DNA of 64,000 nucleotides from Bacteroidota bacterium (GCA_018267725.1 JAFDXY010000018.1:144256-208255), one strand, 5' to 3'; shown: positions 7,958 to 18,342, numbered from the stretch's first letter. Notes: a model not told the origin generated them from the sequence alone. Program-made: numbers and translations.

Positions 7958-10264
7958 ATGGCTACAACTACTAAAAAGGCAACACCCAAAAAAACCACAT
8001 CTAAAACCGCTTCAAGAAAAGCTCCGGTGGTAGATGGTTCTTTGCCAACAAAAATTGATAACTCAAAGTTTGATATTTATAAAGGAGTTCAACAACATTT
8101 TGGTTTTAAAGATTTTAAAGGCAGACAAGAAGAAGCAATAAATAGTTTAATGAGTGGCAACGATACTTTTGTTATAATGCCAACAGGCGGCGGCAAAAGC
8201 CTTTGCTACCAATTACCTGCTATGATGATGGAAGGTTGTGCCATTATAGTTTCTCCTTTAATTGCTTTAATGAAAAACCAAGTTGATTTAGTAAGAGGTT
8301 ATAGCGAGCAAGATGATGTTGCACATTTTTTAAATTCTTCTTTAAACAAAACACAAGTAAAAGAGGTAAAAGACGATTTACTTACAGGTAAAACAAAATT
8401 ATTATATGTTGCTCCTGAAACTTTAACCAAAGAAGAAAACTTAGAATTTTTTAGCGGATTAACTATTTCATTTTTTGCGGTAGATGAAGCACATTGTATT
8501 AGTGAGTGGGGGCATGATTTTAGGCCGGAATACAGAAGACTTAGAGAAATGATGATTGTTATTAATCCCGATATTCCTGTTGTTGCTTTAACAGCTACTG
8601 CAACACCCAAAGTGCAAAATGATATTATAAAAAATTTAGGGCTACGCCAACCCAATATTTTTATTTCATCTTTTAATCGCTCTAATCTTTATTATGAAAT
8701 TCAACCTAAATTAAAAAAAGAGCAAACCATAAAAAGTATTGTAAAATATATTTCGCACAACAAAGGCAAAAGTGGAATTATTTATACATTAAACAGAAAA
8801 ACCACCGAAGAGTTAGCAGAAGTTTTGGTAGCCAATAATATTAAAGCAGTTGCTTACCATGCAGGGCTCGATCAAAAATTAAGATCAGAAAGACAAGATA
8901 ATTTTTTAAATGAAGATGTGCAGGTAATAGTTGCCACCATTGCATTTGGAATGGGTATTGATAAACCTGATATAAGGTTTGTTATACACTACAATATTCC
9001 TAAATCAATAGAAAACTATTATCAAGAAACAGGGCGTGCCGGCCGAGATGGTTTAGAAGGAAATTGTATTTTATATTATTCATATAAAGATGTTCATAAA
9101 CTTGAACATTTAATGCGAGATAAACCTTTAAGTGAGCGTGAAGTAGGTGCACAATTAATTGATGAAACAGTAGCTTTTGCAGAAAGCGGTGTTTGCCGTA
9201 GAAAAATATTAATGCATTATTTTGGAGAAGAATGGAATACACCTAATTGTAAAAATTGCGATAACTGTAAACATCCTAAAGAAAAAATTGAAGCAAAAGA
9301 TGATGCCATAAAAGCAATGAAAGTTATTAAGGCATTAGATGAACGTTTTCCGGCAGAATATGTTGTAAATGTTATTATAGGAAGATTAACGCCACAGGTT
9401 ACCATGTTTAGGCACGAAAAATTAACCGAATTTGGTATAGGAAAAGATAACGAACAAAATCATTATTGGAATAGTTTGCTAAGGCAGTTAATGTTAGAAA
9501 ATTTAATAAGAAAAGATATTGAAGAATATGGTTTATTAAAGTTTACAGAAAAAGGAGAAAAATTCTTTAAAAAACCAACATCGTTTACAATTGTTGTTAA
9601 TGAACAATATGAAAGTTCTGATGATGATGACGATGATGAAACCGAAACAGACAGCCAAACCGGTGCAGCAACAGATGAAAAATTATTTGAAATGCTGAAA
9701 GAACTTAGGCAAAAAGAAGCCAAGAAAAAAAGCCTGCCACCTTTTGTTATTTTCTTAGAAAATTCTTTGCAAGATATGGCTACAATGTATCCTACAAGTT
9801 TGCAAGAGTTAGAAAAATGCCAAGGTGTTAGTAAAGGCAAAGCATTAAAATACGGAAGACCATTTGTAGATTTAATTACAAAATATGTTGAAGAAAATGA
9901 AATAGAAAAACCCGAAGACTTTGTAATGAAAAGCGTTGCCAATAAAAGCAGCAACAAAATTTATATTATTCAAAATGTAGATAAAAAAATTCCGTTAGAA
10001 ACCATTGCTCGTAATAAAGGCTTACAGCTAAATGAATTGTTAGAAGAAATGGAAACCATTGCAGCAAGCGGAACCAAACTAAATTTAGATTATGCTATTG
10101 AAGAATGGTTAGATGAATACGACCAAGAAGAAATTATAGATTATTTTAAAGGTTGCGAAACCTCATCATTAGAAGTGGCACAAAAAGAATTGAGTGATAA
10201 TAATTATACTTGGGAGCAATTAAAAATTATGCGGATTAAATTTTTAAGTGTTTACGGTAATTAA
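7958..10264 (+). CDS. recQ: ATP-dependent DNA helicase RecQ
   Basis: About 768 residues from the ATG at 7958, longer than E. coli RecQ (about 610). Order: a Lys/Thr/Ala-rich disordered N-terminal tail of ~30 residues; helicase core with [14 protein letters not shown] (Walker A), [19 protein letters not shown] (DEAH box and aromatic loop) and ETGRAGRDG (motif VI); zinc-binding Cys cluster ([12 protein letters not shown]...CKNCDNC); RQC winged helix; an acidic Asp/Glu/Ser linker; an HRDC domain; and a C-terminal helical domain as in other Bacteroidota RecQ proteins. It unwinds DNA 3' to 5' in recombination and fork repair. An in-frame ATG at 7928 would add ten residues; the later start gives a sequence like homologues (MATTTKKA). 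Confidence 0.93.
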   Translation: MATTTKKATPKKTTSKTASRKAPVVDGSLPTKIDNSKFDIYKGVQQHFGFKDFKGRQEEAINSLMSGNDTFVIMPTGGGKSLCYQLPAMMMEGCAIIVSPLIALMKNQVDLVRGYSEQDDVAHFLNSSLNKTQVKEVKDDLLTGKTKLLYVAPETLTKEENLEFFSGLTISFFAVDEAHCISEWGHDFRPEYRRLREMMIVINPDIPVVALTATATPKVQNDIIKNLGLRQPNIFISSFNRSNLYYEIQPKLKKEQTIKSIVKYISHNKGKSGIIYTLNRKTTEELAEVLVANNIKAVAYHAGLDQKLRSERQDNFLNEDVQVIVATIAFGMGIDKPDIRFVIHYNIPKSIENYYQETGRAGRDGLEGNCILYYSYKDVHKLEHLMRDKPLSEREVGAQLIDETVAFAESGVCRRKILMHYFGEEWNTPNCKNCDNCKHPKEKIEAKDDAIKAMKVIKALDERFPAEYVVNVIIGRLTPQVTMFRHEKLTEFGIGKDNEQNHYWNSLLRQLMLENLIRKDIEEYGLLKFTEKGEKFFKKPTSFTIVVNEQYESSDDDDDDETETDSQTGAATDEKLFEMLKELRQKEAKKKSLPPFVIFLENSLQDMATMYPTSLQELEKCQGVSKGKALKYGRPFVDLITKYVEENEIEKPEDFVMKSVANKSSNKIYIIQNVDKKIPLETIARNKGLQLNELLEEMETIAASGTKLNLDYAIEEWLDEYDQEEIIDYFKGCETSSLEVAQKELSDNNYTWEQLKIMRIKFLSVYGN

Positions 10265-10289
10265 AAAAATAATAGCAAAGTTTTTTACA

Positions 10290-10320
10290 CCGCTGCATTA
10301 ATGCAGCGGTCTTTTTTTAA
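10290..10320 (+). terminator. recQ terminator overlapping the 3' end of the YitT-family gene
   Basis: CCGCTGCATTAATGCAGCGG (10290-10309) is a perfect palindrome followed by TCTTTTTTT on the plus strand. It serves recQ. Bases 10298-10320 also code, on the opposite strand, for the last residues (KKRPLH) and stop codon of the convergent YitT-family gene. Confidence 0.8.
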
Positions 10321-11233
10321 CCATTCCGCCTTTAGTATCCTTAATACTACTCATTACCACAAAAGCATTAGGGTCAATTTTTTCTATTTCTACTTTTAGT
10401 TTACTTATTTCTAATCTTGTTATTACAATAAAAATAATATCGCTGTTGGTTACATGCCCATGTTTGCCATAACCACGTTTACCGCTATACACAGTAACAC
10501 CTCTTCCCATTTTATTTACTATCATATCAATAATTTCTTCAAAGTGAGTTGATATAATGGTAATGCCAGTATATTCTTCAATTCCTTCAATAATAAAATC
10601 TAAAGTCTTAGAAGCAGACAAATAAGTTATCATAGCATACATTGCTGTTTCTATTGATAAAAAATATGCTGCCGCCGAAAAAATAAGTACATTAATAACT
10701 ATAACAACATCACCAATAGTTCCGCCTATTTTTCTACTTAAATAAATGGCTAAAACTTCGGTGCCATCTAATACAGCACCGCCTCTTACAGATAAACCTA
10801 TGCCTGCACCTAAAAAAAATCCACCAAAAAGAGATACTAATAATTTATCATGTGTTATTTCAGGAAAAGGGAATGAAACCATACAAATTGCCAAGCCACA
10901 AATAGCACATGCAGTTTTTATGGCAAACTGTTTTCCAACAGTTGTGTATCCTAATATTACAAACGGAATATTTACCAATACCAATAAAAGAGGTAAATGC
11001 AATTTGGTAATTTCTGAAATTAATAACGATAATCCGGTTGCACCACCATCAATAAAACTATTGGGTAATAAAAAAGATTCTAAACCAAAAGCAGCCGAGC
11101 CAATACCTAAACAAATAAGCAAAATATCTTTTATCCATGTTCTAATGGTAATTCTTAGCTTTCTTATTTTTTTTGCTTTTCCGTAAGCAGAAAGCTCAAC
11201 ATGTTTTTGTATTGCCTGTTTTATATAAGCCAT
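10298..11233 (-). CDS. YitT family membrane protein
   Basis: 311 residues. After a basic cytoplasmic N-terminus of ~30 residues there are five or six hydrophobic segments between about 32 and 200 (YitT/DUF161 region, with the conserved GGATGLSLLISE and GTEVLAIYLSRKIGGTIGDV), then a soluble C-terminal DUF2179 domain (TGITIISTHFEEI, RGVTVYSGKRGYGK) ending GGMVKKRPLH. The family is widespread; its transport or other role is not settled. The last codons share DNA with the recQ terminator. It faces the PfkB kinase gene divergently across 75 bases. Confidence 0.88.
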   Translation of the reverse strand: MAYIKQAIQKHVELSAYGKAKKIRKLRITIRTWIKDILLICLGIGSAAFGLESFLLPNSFIDGGATGLSLLISEITKLHLPLLLVLVNIPFVILGYTTVGKQFAIKTACAICGLAICMVSFPFPEITHDKLLVSLFGGFFLGAGIGLSVRGGAVLDGTEVLAIYLSRKIGGTIGDVVIVINVLIFSAAAYFLSIETAMYAMITYLSASKTLDFIIEGIEEYTGITIISTHFEEIIDMIVNKMGRGVTVYSGKRGYGKHGHVTNSDIIFIVITRLEISKLKVEIEKIDPNAFVVMSSIKDTKGGMVKKRPLH

Positions 11234-11308
11234 ATTGCGGAAAGATACAGTAATATGATTTTATTTTATTCAACCGAAAAACATAGCTTCGCAGCCAAAT
11301 AAAAAAGT

Positions 11309-12229
11309 ATGAGTTTAATTGTTGTAGGATCAATGGCTTTTGATGCAATTGAAACCCCTTTTGGTAAAAGCGATAAAATTGTTGGCGGTGCCGCAACTTA
11401 TATAGCATGGTGTGCAAGTAATTTTACCGATGTAAAACAAATTTCTGTTGTTGGAGGAGATTTTCCGCAAGAAGAATTAAATGCATTGGCTGCACGCAAC
11501 GTTAGCTTAGAAGGTGTGCAAATTAAAAAAGATGAAAAATCTTTTTTTTGGAGTGGCCGTTACCACAACGATATGAACAGCCGCGATACATTAGTTACCG
11601 AACTAAATGTGTTGGGTACTTTTGAACCTGTTGTGCCCGAAAGCTATCAAGGAAGTGAATTTTTAATGTTAGGAAACTTAGCTCCTTCTGTGCAGTTAAG
11701 CGTTATAAAACAATTAAAACAACGCCCTAAATTTATTGCAATGGATACCATGAATTTTTGGATGGATATTGCAATGGACGATTTAAAAGCCGTATTAAAA
11801 GAAGTAGATATTTTATTAGTGAACGATGCTGAAGCAAGGCAATTAAGCGGAGAATACTCTTTAGTAAAAGCTGCCCATGTAATTAGAAACATGGGACCCA
11901 AATATTTAATTATTAAAAAAGGCGAACACGGAGCTTTATTGTTTCAAGATAACAATGTGTTTTTTGCACCGGCTTTACCTTTAGAAGAAGTGTTTGACCC
12001 CACTGGAGCCGGCGATACTTTTGCTGCAGGCTTTATTGCACATATTGCAAAAACTAAAGATGTAAGTTTTGATAATATGAAAACAGCTATTATTGTGGGC
12101 AGTGCAATGGCAAGTTATTGTGTAGAAAAATTTGGAACACAACGCTTACGCGAAATAAACAAAACAGACATTGAAGCAAGGTTAAAAGAGTTTGTGCAAC
12201 TAAGTAGTTTTGATATTAGCTTAGTGTAA
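11309..12229 (+). CDS. PfkB-family carbohydrate or nucleoside kinase
   Basis: 306 residues with ribokinase motifs: GGAATYIAWCASNF near residue 29 and DPTGAGDTFAAGFIAHIA near 235, with the catalytic Asp in GAGD. The whole length fits a PfkB monomer. Substrate is not decided by the sequence; the Asn-Asp-Ala-Glu-Ala segment (VNDAEARQL) is the usual strand before the ATP site. It lies alone between divergent YitT and convergent murA, so context does not help. A TAGCTTCG sequence at 11284-11291 may be a variant -7 element 17 bases from the ATG. It is different from the psuK kinase at 4596-5525. Confidence 0.85.
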   Translation: MSLIVVGSMAFDAIETPFGKSDKIVGGAATYIAWCASNFTDVKQISVVGGDFPQEELNALAARNVSLEGVQIKKDEKSFFWSGRYHNDMNSRDTLVTELNVLGTFEPVVPESYQGSEFLMLGNLAPSVQLSVIKQLKQRPKFIAMDTMNFWMDIAMDDLKAVLKEVDILLVNDAEARQLSGEYSLVKAAHVIRNMGPKYLIIKKGEHGALLFQDNNVFFAPALPLEEVFDPTGAGDTFAAGFIAHIAKTKDVSFDNMKTAIIVGSAMASYCVEKFGTQRLREINKTDIEARLKEFVQLSSFDISLV

Positions 12230-12235
12230 TAAAAC

Positions 12236-13543
12236 TTAATTAATTCTTTTAATAGCTGCACCTAAGTTTCTTAAACGTTCATCAATGTATTGATAGCCTC
12301 TGTCTATTTGTTCAATGTTTTGAATAATACTTTTCCCTTCGGCACTTAGGGCTGCAATTAATAAAGCTTGCCCTGCTCTAATATCGGGGCTGCTCATGGT
12401 AATACCTCGTAAATTATTTTTTCTTCCTAAGCCTATAACTGTTGCACGGTGCGGATCGCACAAAATAATTTGTGCACCCATATCAATTAATTTATCTACA
12501 AAAAACAATCTACTTTCAAACATTTTTTGGTGTATTAATACACTGCCTTTTGCTTGTGTGGCTACTACTAAAACAATGCTTAATAAATCTGGTGTAAAAC
12601 CGGGCCATGGGTTATCGTAAATAGTAAGTACACTCCCATCTAAAAAATTTTGTATTTCATAAATATCTTGTTCAGGAATAATAATATCATCATTTTTTAT
12701 TTGTAATTGAATGCCTAATTGTTGAAATTTTTCAGGAATAATTCCTAAATGCTCAACACCTGCATTCTTAATAGTAATTTGACTTTGCGTCATTGCAGCT
12801 AAACCAATAAAACTGCCTACTTCAATCATATCGGGCAACATAGTGTGTATGGTACCCGATAATTTTTCTACACCTTCAATAATTAATAAATTACTTCCAA
12901 CGCCTTTAATATTTGCACCCATGCTGTTAAGCATTTTGCATAGTTGTTGTATGTAAGGCTCGCAAGCTGCATTATAAATTGTTGTAATACCTTCTGCTAA
13001 AACTGCCGCCATTGTTATGTTTGCCGTTCCGGTTACAGAAGGTTCATCTAACAACATATAAGTGCCTTTTAATTGCGGAGAAAATAATTTTGAACAATTA
13101 TTTTCTGCATCGTATTCAAAAGCAGCTCCTAATTTTTGAAACCCAATAATATGTGTATCTAATCTTCTTCTTCCAATTTTATCTCCACCGGGTTTGGGTA
13201 TGTATGCTTTTTTAAAACGTGCTAACATAGGCCCGGCAAGCATTACAGAGCCTCTTAATCTTCCTCCTTTTTTTCTAAAGGCACTGCTTGCTAAATAATC
13301 GGCATCAATATTATTAGCGGTAAATGTGCAAGAGTGTTTGTTTTGCCTTTCAACTTTTACACCAATTTCTTGCAATAATTCTATTAATAAGTTTACATCT
13401 AAAATATCGGGAATGTTATGTATGGTAACTGCTTCATCGGTTAACAATACGGCAGATAAAATTTGTAAGGCTTCGTTTTTTGCACCTTGTGGTGTAATTT
13501 CTCCGTGTAATTTTTGTTTACCTATTACTTCAAATGAACTCAT
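12236..13543 (-). CDS. murA: UDP-N-acetylglucosamine 1-carboxyvinyltransferase (MurA)
   Basis: 435 residues, full length. MurA transfers enolpyruvate from PEP to UDP-GlcNAc, the first committed step of peptidoglycan synthesis, in the cytosol. The substrate-binding KNEALQILSAVLLTDE is at 22-37, and the active-site loop reads PKPGGDKIGRRRLDTH (116-131). The position of the usual catalytic Cys (Cys115 of E. coli) is Asp121 (codon at 13183-13181). Asp at this site is known in other bacteria and makes MurA insensitive to fosfomycin. The rest of the enzyme looks intact. It ends seven bases from the convergent PfkB kinase stop. Confidence 0.95.
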   Translation of the reverse strand: MSSFEVIGKQKLHGEITPQGAKNEALQILSAVLLTDEAVTIHNIPDILDVNLLIELLQEIGVKVERQNKHSCTFTANNIDADYLASSAFRKKGGRLRGSVMLAGPMLARFKKAYIPKPGGDKIGRRRLDTHIIGFQKLGAAFEYDAENNCSKLFSPQLKGTYMLLDEPSVTGTANITMAAVLAEGITTIYNAACEPYIQQLCKMLNSMGANIKGVGSNLLIIEGVEKLSGTIHTMLPDMIEVGSFIGLAAMTQSQITIKNAGVEHLGIIPEKFQQLGIQLQIKNDDIIIPEQDIYEIQNFLDGSVLTIYDNPWPGFTPDLLSIVLVVATQAKGSVLIHQKMFESRLFFVDKLIDMGAQIILCDPHRATVIGLGRKNNLRGITMSSPDIRAGQALLIAALSAEGKSIIQNIEQIDRGYQYIDERLRNLGAAIKRIN

Positions 13544-13572
13544 AAATAAAATTTAATAGTTTGTGCTTGTAC

Positions 13573-13605
13573 GAAAATAAAAAGAGCTGCATTTAGCAAC
13601 TCTTT
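13573..13605 (-). terminator. Rho-independent terminator after the DUF4290 gene
   Basis: On the minus strand AAAGAGTTGC and GCAGCTCTTT form a ten-pair stem (one T-G pair) with a five-base loop, followed by TTATTTTC. It lies between the DUF4290 stop and the murA start. Confidence 0.7.
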
Positions 13606-13632
13606 TATTTATTCACTATCAACAATTATATT

Positions 13633-14394
13633 TTAATATCGCTTTTTAAAGTTGCGATTGTTATTGTTGTTGTTGCGATTGTTGTTTCTATTGTCTCTGC
13701 CTCCTCCGCTGTTATTATTTCTGTTATCTCTGCCGCCTGCATTCATTCTATTATCTCTTCCTCCACCGTTATTATTACGGCGGTTATCTCTTCCGCCAAA
13801 GTTTTGTTGGCGGCGGTTGTTATTTCTTCCATAATCATCTCTTTCAAAATTTTGATTGCGATGTTTTATGAAAGGTGTGTTGCTAAATTCTAATTCTCCG
13901 CCGGTAATATTATCTAACTCACTTCTAATTGCATCATCATGCACTAATTCTTTGTGCCAGTTGCTGTATGATAGTTTCATGTAATAAGCAATAGCGTGTG
14001 CAAAGCCTGCTTTTTTTTCTGCATCTTCTTCTTTTAAAGCTTTATCTATAACGAGTTCTAAATTTTTTCCGAGATGCGAGTAGCGGGGTTTTCGTTTAGG
14101 ATAAGGCAATGCATCTGGTTTTGCTTTGTAGGTTTCTTTTTGCGGAATTGGATAGGGGCTATCTACATCTAACTTAAAATCACTTATAAAAAATAAATGA
14201 TCCCAAAGCATGTGTCTAAAATCTTCTACATTACGCAAATGCGGATTTAAAAAACCCATTAATTCAATAACTGCTTTTGCTTGCTCGTTACGTTTTGTAC
14301 GGTCTTCAATAGTTAAAACATAATCTACCATACCTTGAATATGGCGGCCATATTCTCTCATGCTTAAATAACTTCTTGTTGTATTATATTCCAT
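13633..14394 (-). CDS. DUF4290 family protein with a Gly/Arg/Asn-rich tail
   Basis: 253 residues. The first ~175 residues match the DUF4290 pattern of Bacteroidota (YNTTRSYLSMREYGRHIQGM, NPHLRNVEDFRHMLWDHLF), function unknown. The last ~75 residues are low-complexity, with four repeats of GGRDNR separated by Asn runs and a basic end (NFKKRY). Such RG/RN-rich tails often bind RNA, so an RNA-linked role is possible (inference). No signal peptide. It has a TACATTTG promoter element upstream and its own terminator, and is probably a single-gene unit upstream of murA. Confidence 0.85.
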   Translation of the reverse strand: MEYNTTRSYLSMREYGRHIQGMVDYVLTIEDRTKRNEQAKAVIELMGFLNPHLRNVEDFRHMLWDHLFFISDFKLDVDSPYPIPQKETYKAKPDALPYPKRKPRYSHLGKNLELVIDKALKEEDAEKKAGFAHAIAYYMKLSYSNWHKELVHDDAIRSELDNITGGELEFSNTPFIKHRNQNFERDDYGRNNNRRQQNFGGRDNRRNNNGGGRDNRMNAGGRDNRNNNSGGGRDNRNNNRNNNNNNRNFKKRY

Positions 14395-14416
14395 TTACAA
14401 ATTATTCTGTAAGCAA

Positions 14417-14424
14417 CAAATGTA
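14417..14424 (-). promoter_or_regulatory. Probable -7 promoter element for the DUF4290 gene
   Basis: TACATTTG on the minus strand, 22 bases before the ATG at 14394. No clear -33 element seen. Confidence 0.5.
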
Positions 14425-14494
14425 GGTTTTTTAAATTTATTGCTGTATGTTGTGTAAAAGGGAACAGTATTAATTTTTGTTTGATTAATAAAAT

Positions 14495-17400
14495 ATGATG
14501 AGGACATTTTTTGTTATTGCAATATTTTTTTGTTACAAATTTTCAATTTCTCAAACTCCAACATTTTTACGTTTTGAGCATATTACTACAAATAATGGAT
14601 TAAGTAATAATAGAATAATTTCTATACATCAGGATGCTAATGGTTTTATGTGGTTTGGCTCGGAAGATGGGTTAAACCGATATGATGGTAATAATTTTAA
14701 AACGTATAGGCATAAAGAATCTGATAGTTTTTCTTTACCTGGAAATAATATTATAGCAATTAACGAAGACCGTAATAACCCAAACAAACTATGGATTTCT
14801 TGCCATTGTATGGGGCTTTCAAATTTTAATTTGAATAATGGGAGAAGTAAAAATTTTATAGAAAATATTCAAGACTCTACTCAACTTAAATCTAACTGCG
14901 AAATTGGTATTTTGTATGATGATGAAGGAAACACTTGGGTAAAAAACAGAAAGCACCTTTCTTTCTTTAATAAAAAAAATAATACGTTTAAAACAGTTTA
15001 TACAGATGATTCTTCAATTATTTACTCGTTTACCATTCAAAAAAATATTATTTGGATGGGGCTGGTTAATTCTGTAAAAACATATAATATTAAAACGGGA
15101 GAAATAATTAAATACAACTTATCTAAAACTAATAATAATTATGCATTATACACTCCAAAGTTTATAACAAACACCGGAGAAATTATATGTGGCTCTTGGG
15201 AAATGGGTATGTGTATATTTAATCCTGTTACTCAATTAAAAAAATATTTTTTTGCAAATGCTATTATTAGCGATGTTAAAGAAGTAAATTTATATAATAA
15301 AAAACAACTATGGGTTGCCACTAATCAAGGCTTATTTGTTGCAGATATAAATAATGGTTATGCATCTTTAAACGAAAAATCTTTTACATGTTTTCGGCCT
15401 AATACTGCCAATCCGTACTCAATTTCTTCTACAAGCATTTCTACTATATACCAAAGTAATGATGGTATTATTTGGCTTGGAACAGAAGATAATGGTATAA
15501 ATAAATTAGCCCCCAATTATCTTAAATTTCAACAAAAGCAAATGAGTTCAAAAAATAATTTATGGAACACGTTTGCAAATGAAACTCCAATTGATGTATT
15601 GATTGAACAAGAAAATGGGAAAAAAATTTATTGGTTTAATTATTGGTACGGCGGTGGTTTAATGAAAGTAAACGAAGACTTTGAAGTATTGGATAGAATT
15701 AATTTTGAACATGAAAATATTAAATACAAAAAAGAAAATCGCAGCTTAATTGTTTCAAAAGTTTTTCGTTACGGAAAAGATACGCTTTGCATTGCAACAT
15801 GGAGTGGGCTTTGGCTTTACAACGATAAACAAAAAAAACTATTGCGTTGTTATAAATTAAATGATAATGACACAAGCCAACCCAAACAATCTAAAATTAC
15901 TTATGCAGTAAAAACTACTCCACAAGAAGTTTGGGTAAGTACTTTCAATCAACAAATACATAAGCTAAATATTATTACAGGCAAATGGCATCATTATAAA
16001 GAAGGAGATGCCCCCAATAACCCTAAATATGCGGGATCTTCTTTTATGTTGTTAGATAATAAAAAAAGATTGTGGTTTTCTCGGTTTTATTATTACGATT
16101 TTAAAACAAAACAATTTGTGCATCATAATCAAGTTAGCGAAGCAACAAGTATGTTGCAAGATAATAAAGGCACTATTTGGGCTGCGAGCGATTTGGGTTT
16201 AATGCGGTATAACGAAAACAGCAAATCGTTTGTTTGCTATACTGTAGAAAACGGGTTAAGAAGTAATTTAATATATAAAATAGTTGAAGATGATAGTGGT
16301 TGTATATGGGGCACATCTTCACTTGGTCTTGTTTGTTTTAATACTAACACTAATGTTATTAAAACTTTTACTACAACAGATGGCTTGCCACGCAACAATA
16401 CCGGAGATTTTTTGTGTAAACTATCCAACGGAAATTTAATGTTTCAATACACAACAAACACTTTTATAGAAAAACACCCTTTTTATACTTTTAACCCGAA
16501 AGAACTTTTAATTGCTAATCAACAATTGCCATTTCATTTTACAAGTGTTCGTATAATGAATAATGAAAAATTATTTGAACATTCATTAGATAGTCTTCAG
16601 CAACTTGATATTAATTACAAAGAAAATTTTTTCACCATACATTTTAAAGCATTAGAATTTGTTAATAATTTAAATATTCAATACAGATATAAATTAAATA
16701 ATAATGTATGGACTGAATTAGGCAATCAAGATAATATTACGTTTACCAACCTTCGCGGAGGAAATTATTTATTGCAAGTACAAGCAACAGATATTACAGG
16801 CAATTGGCTAAACAAAACATTGCAAATGCAATTGGTAGTGTACCCTCCTTTTTGGCAAACACGTTGGTTTAATATTATTATAGCATTATTGTTAGCGTTA
16901 ATTATAGTGTATTTGGTAAGAAAAAGAATTACTACACTAAAAGCAAAAGCATTAACACACCAGCGTTTAGCAGAGTTAGAAATGAAAGCGTTAAAGGCAC
17001 AAATGAACCCGCATTTTGTATTTAATTGTTTAAGCAGCATTCAAGAAAGTATAATGAACAATAAAGCAGAAGCAGCAACTAAATACTTAGGAAAATTTTC
17101 TAAACTAATAAGAATGGTGTTAATGCAAAGCGAAACCAAAACCACAACTTTACAAGACGAATTAAATTATTTAAATTTATATTTAGAATTAGAATCATTT
17201 AGGTTTGAAGATTTTGTTTATACCATTAATACAAATGCACTAACCGATATTGCTTTTATTAAAATACCACCAATGCTTATACAGCCATACATTGAAAACG
17301 CAGTTAAGCATGGGTTAAGTCATAAACAAAACGGAAAAAAATTAGTGATATGTTTTGAAGAAGATACTCCCGATACATTAAAAGTAATTATTGAAGATAA

Positions 17401-17605
17401 TGGTGTAGGCAGAAAACAATCGGCACAAATAAATAAAAATAGAAACGAAGGCCATGTATCAATGGGTATAAAAATTACAGAAGAACGTTTGCAATTATTA
17501 AAAGAAAGAAGTGCTAAAATAGATATTGAAGATTTATTTAACGAAAAAGGAAATGCAACAGGAACAAGAGTAATATTACATATACCAATTATAAATAATT
17601 TATGA
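14495..17605 (+). CDS. Two-component sensor histidine kinase with beta-propeller sensor (LytS/His_kinase type)
   Basis: 1036 residues. Signal peptide 1-21; a large extracytoplasmic beta-propeller with Reg_prop-like blades (NGFMWFGSEDGLNRYDG near 50, DGIIWLGTEDNGINKL near 325); a Y_Y_Y domain about 705-780; one membrane helix 792-811; a short coiled linker; and a cytoplasmic PF06580-type kinase with phospho-acceptor His840 in QMNPHFVFN and ATP-binding PYIENAVKHGLSH and DNGVGRKQS. It should sense an envelope or extracellular signal and phosphorylate the LytTR regulator, whose ATG overlaps its stop (ATGA, 17602). The five-gene run at 18494-24444 is a likely target (inference). Unlike hybrid systems common in the phylum, kinase and regulator are separate proteins. 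Confidence 0.93.
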   Translation: MMRTFFVIAIFFCYKFSISQTPTFLRFEHITTNNGLSNNRIISIHQDANGFMWFGSEDGLNRYDGNNFKTYRHKESDSFSLPGNNIIAINEDRNNPNKLWISCHCMGLSNFNLNNGRSKNFIENIQDSTQLKSNCEIGILYDDEGNTWVKNRKHLSFFNKKNNTFKTVYTDDSSIIYSFTIQKNIIWMGLVNSVKTYNIKTGEIIKYNLSKTNNNYALYTPKFITNTGEIICGSWEMGMCIFNPVTQLKKYFFANAIISDVKEVNLYNKKQLWVATNQGLFVADINNGYASLNEKSFTCFRPNTANPYSISSTSISTIYQSNDGIIWLGTEDNGINKLAPNYLKFQQKQMSSKNNLWNTFANETPIDVLIEQENGKKIYWFNYWYGGGLMKVNEDFEVLDRINFEHENIKYKKENRSLIVSKVFRYGKDTLCIATWSGLWLYNDKQKKLLRCYKLNDNDTSQPKQSKITYAVKTTPQEVWVSTFNQQIHKLNIITGKWHHYKEGDAPNNPKYAGSSFMLLDNKKRLWFSRFYYYDFKTKQFVHHNQVSEATSMLQDNKGTIWAASDLGLMRYNENSKSFVCYTVENGLRSNLIYKIVEDDSGCIWGTSSLGLVCFNTNTNVIKTFTTTDGLPRNNTGDFLCKLSNGNLMFQYTTNTFIEKHPFYTFNPKELLIANQQLPFHFTSVRIMNNEKLFEHSLDSLQQLDINYKENFFTIHFKALEFVNNLNIQYRYKLNNNVWTELGNQDNITFTNLRGGNYLLQVQATDITGNWLNKTLQMQLVVYPPFWQTRWFNIIIALLLALIIVYLVRKRITTLKAKALTHQRLAELEMKALKAQMNPHFVFNCLSSIQESIMNNKAEAATKYLGKFSKLIRMVLMQSETKTTTLQDELNYLNLYLELESFRFEDFVYTINTNALTDIAFIKIPPMLIQPYIENAVKHGLSHKQNGKKLVICFEEDTPDTLKVIIEDNGVGRKQSAQINKNRNEGHVSMGIKITEERLQLLKERSAKIDIEDLFNEKGNATGTRVILHIPIINNL

Positions 17606-18342
17606 TTAGGGCAATAATAATAGATGATGAAAAAAAATGTATTTCACTGCTTCAGAAAATGTTAAACAGCATATTTCCTGAAATAAATATTATTGCTGCT
17701 TGCTCCATTCCCGAAGAAGGAATTAAAGCAATTCGTTTACACGAACCCGATATTGTTTTTCTTGATATAGAAATGCCCAACAAAACAGGCTTTGAAGTTT
17801 TAGGAGATACTAGAGATATTCCATTTAATGTTGTATTTACAACAGCTTACCAACAATATGCAATTAAAGCTATTAAATTTTCTGCGTTAGATTATTTATT
17901 AAAACCAATAGATGCAGATGAATTAAAAGAAACTATTTTTCGGTTTAAACAAAAACACAAAAACCAACAATACGATAAGCAGTTAAATTTATTATTTAAT
18001 AACTTAAAAAGCAATAGTTATAACAGGCTTTCTTTATCAACAAATGAAGGTGTTATTTTTATTAACCCTGTAGATATATTGTATTGCGAAGCAAGCGGAG
18101 GTTATACCTTCTTTTTTATGAAAGCCGGTGAAAAAATTATCACATCAAAAACTATGAAAGATTATGAAGATGTGTTGCCCGAAAATCAATTTTTTAGAAT
18201 ACATCATTCATACATTATTAATCTCTCTGAAATTAAAAGATATATTAAAGGAGATGGTGGTCTTGCCATTATGAGCAACAATACCGAGTTGCCAGTAAGT
18301 AAAAGAAAAAAAGAAGATTTTATAAAGCAATTGAAATTATAA
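17602..18342 (+). CDS. LytTR-family response regulator
   Basis: 246 residues. Receiver domain 1-120 with acidic pocket IIDDEKK at 6-12, phospho-acceptor Asp55 in VFLDIEMPN, Thr in FTTAYQ and Lys in LLKPID. A LytTR DNA-binding domain covers about 140-246 (LSTNEGVIFINPVDILYCEASGGY, FFRIHHSYIINL, PVSKRKKEDF). The start codon overlaps the kinase stop by four bases, so translation is coupled. LytTR proteins bind pairs of short direct repeats; I could not point to a clear pair in the 151-base gap that follows. Confidence 0.95.
   Translation: MIRAIIIDDEKKCISLLQKMLNSIFPEINIIAACSIPEEGIKAIRLHEPDIVFLDIEMPNKTGFEVLGDTRDIPFNVVFTTAYQQYAIKAIKFSALDYLLKPIDADELKETIFRFKQKHKNQQYDKQLNLLFNNLKSNSYNRLSLSTNEGVIFINPVDILYCEASGGYTFFFMKAGEKIITSKTMKDYEDVLPENQFFRIHHSYIINLSEIKRYIKGDGGLAIMSNNTELPVSKRKKEDFIKQLKL

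Noticed and set aside
9463..9957. Minus-strand reading frame inside recQ
   Set aside because: Ser/Phe/Leu-rich mirror of the acidic linker and HRDC region of recQ; no start context and no homology visible.
13650..13830. Repeats in the DUF4290 gene as a CRISPR or VNTR array
   Set aside because: They are codon repeats of a low-complexity tail with irregular spacing.
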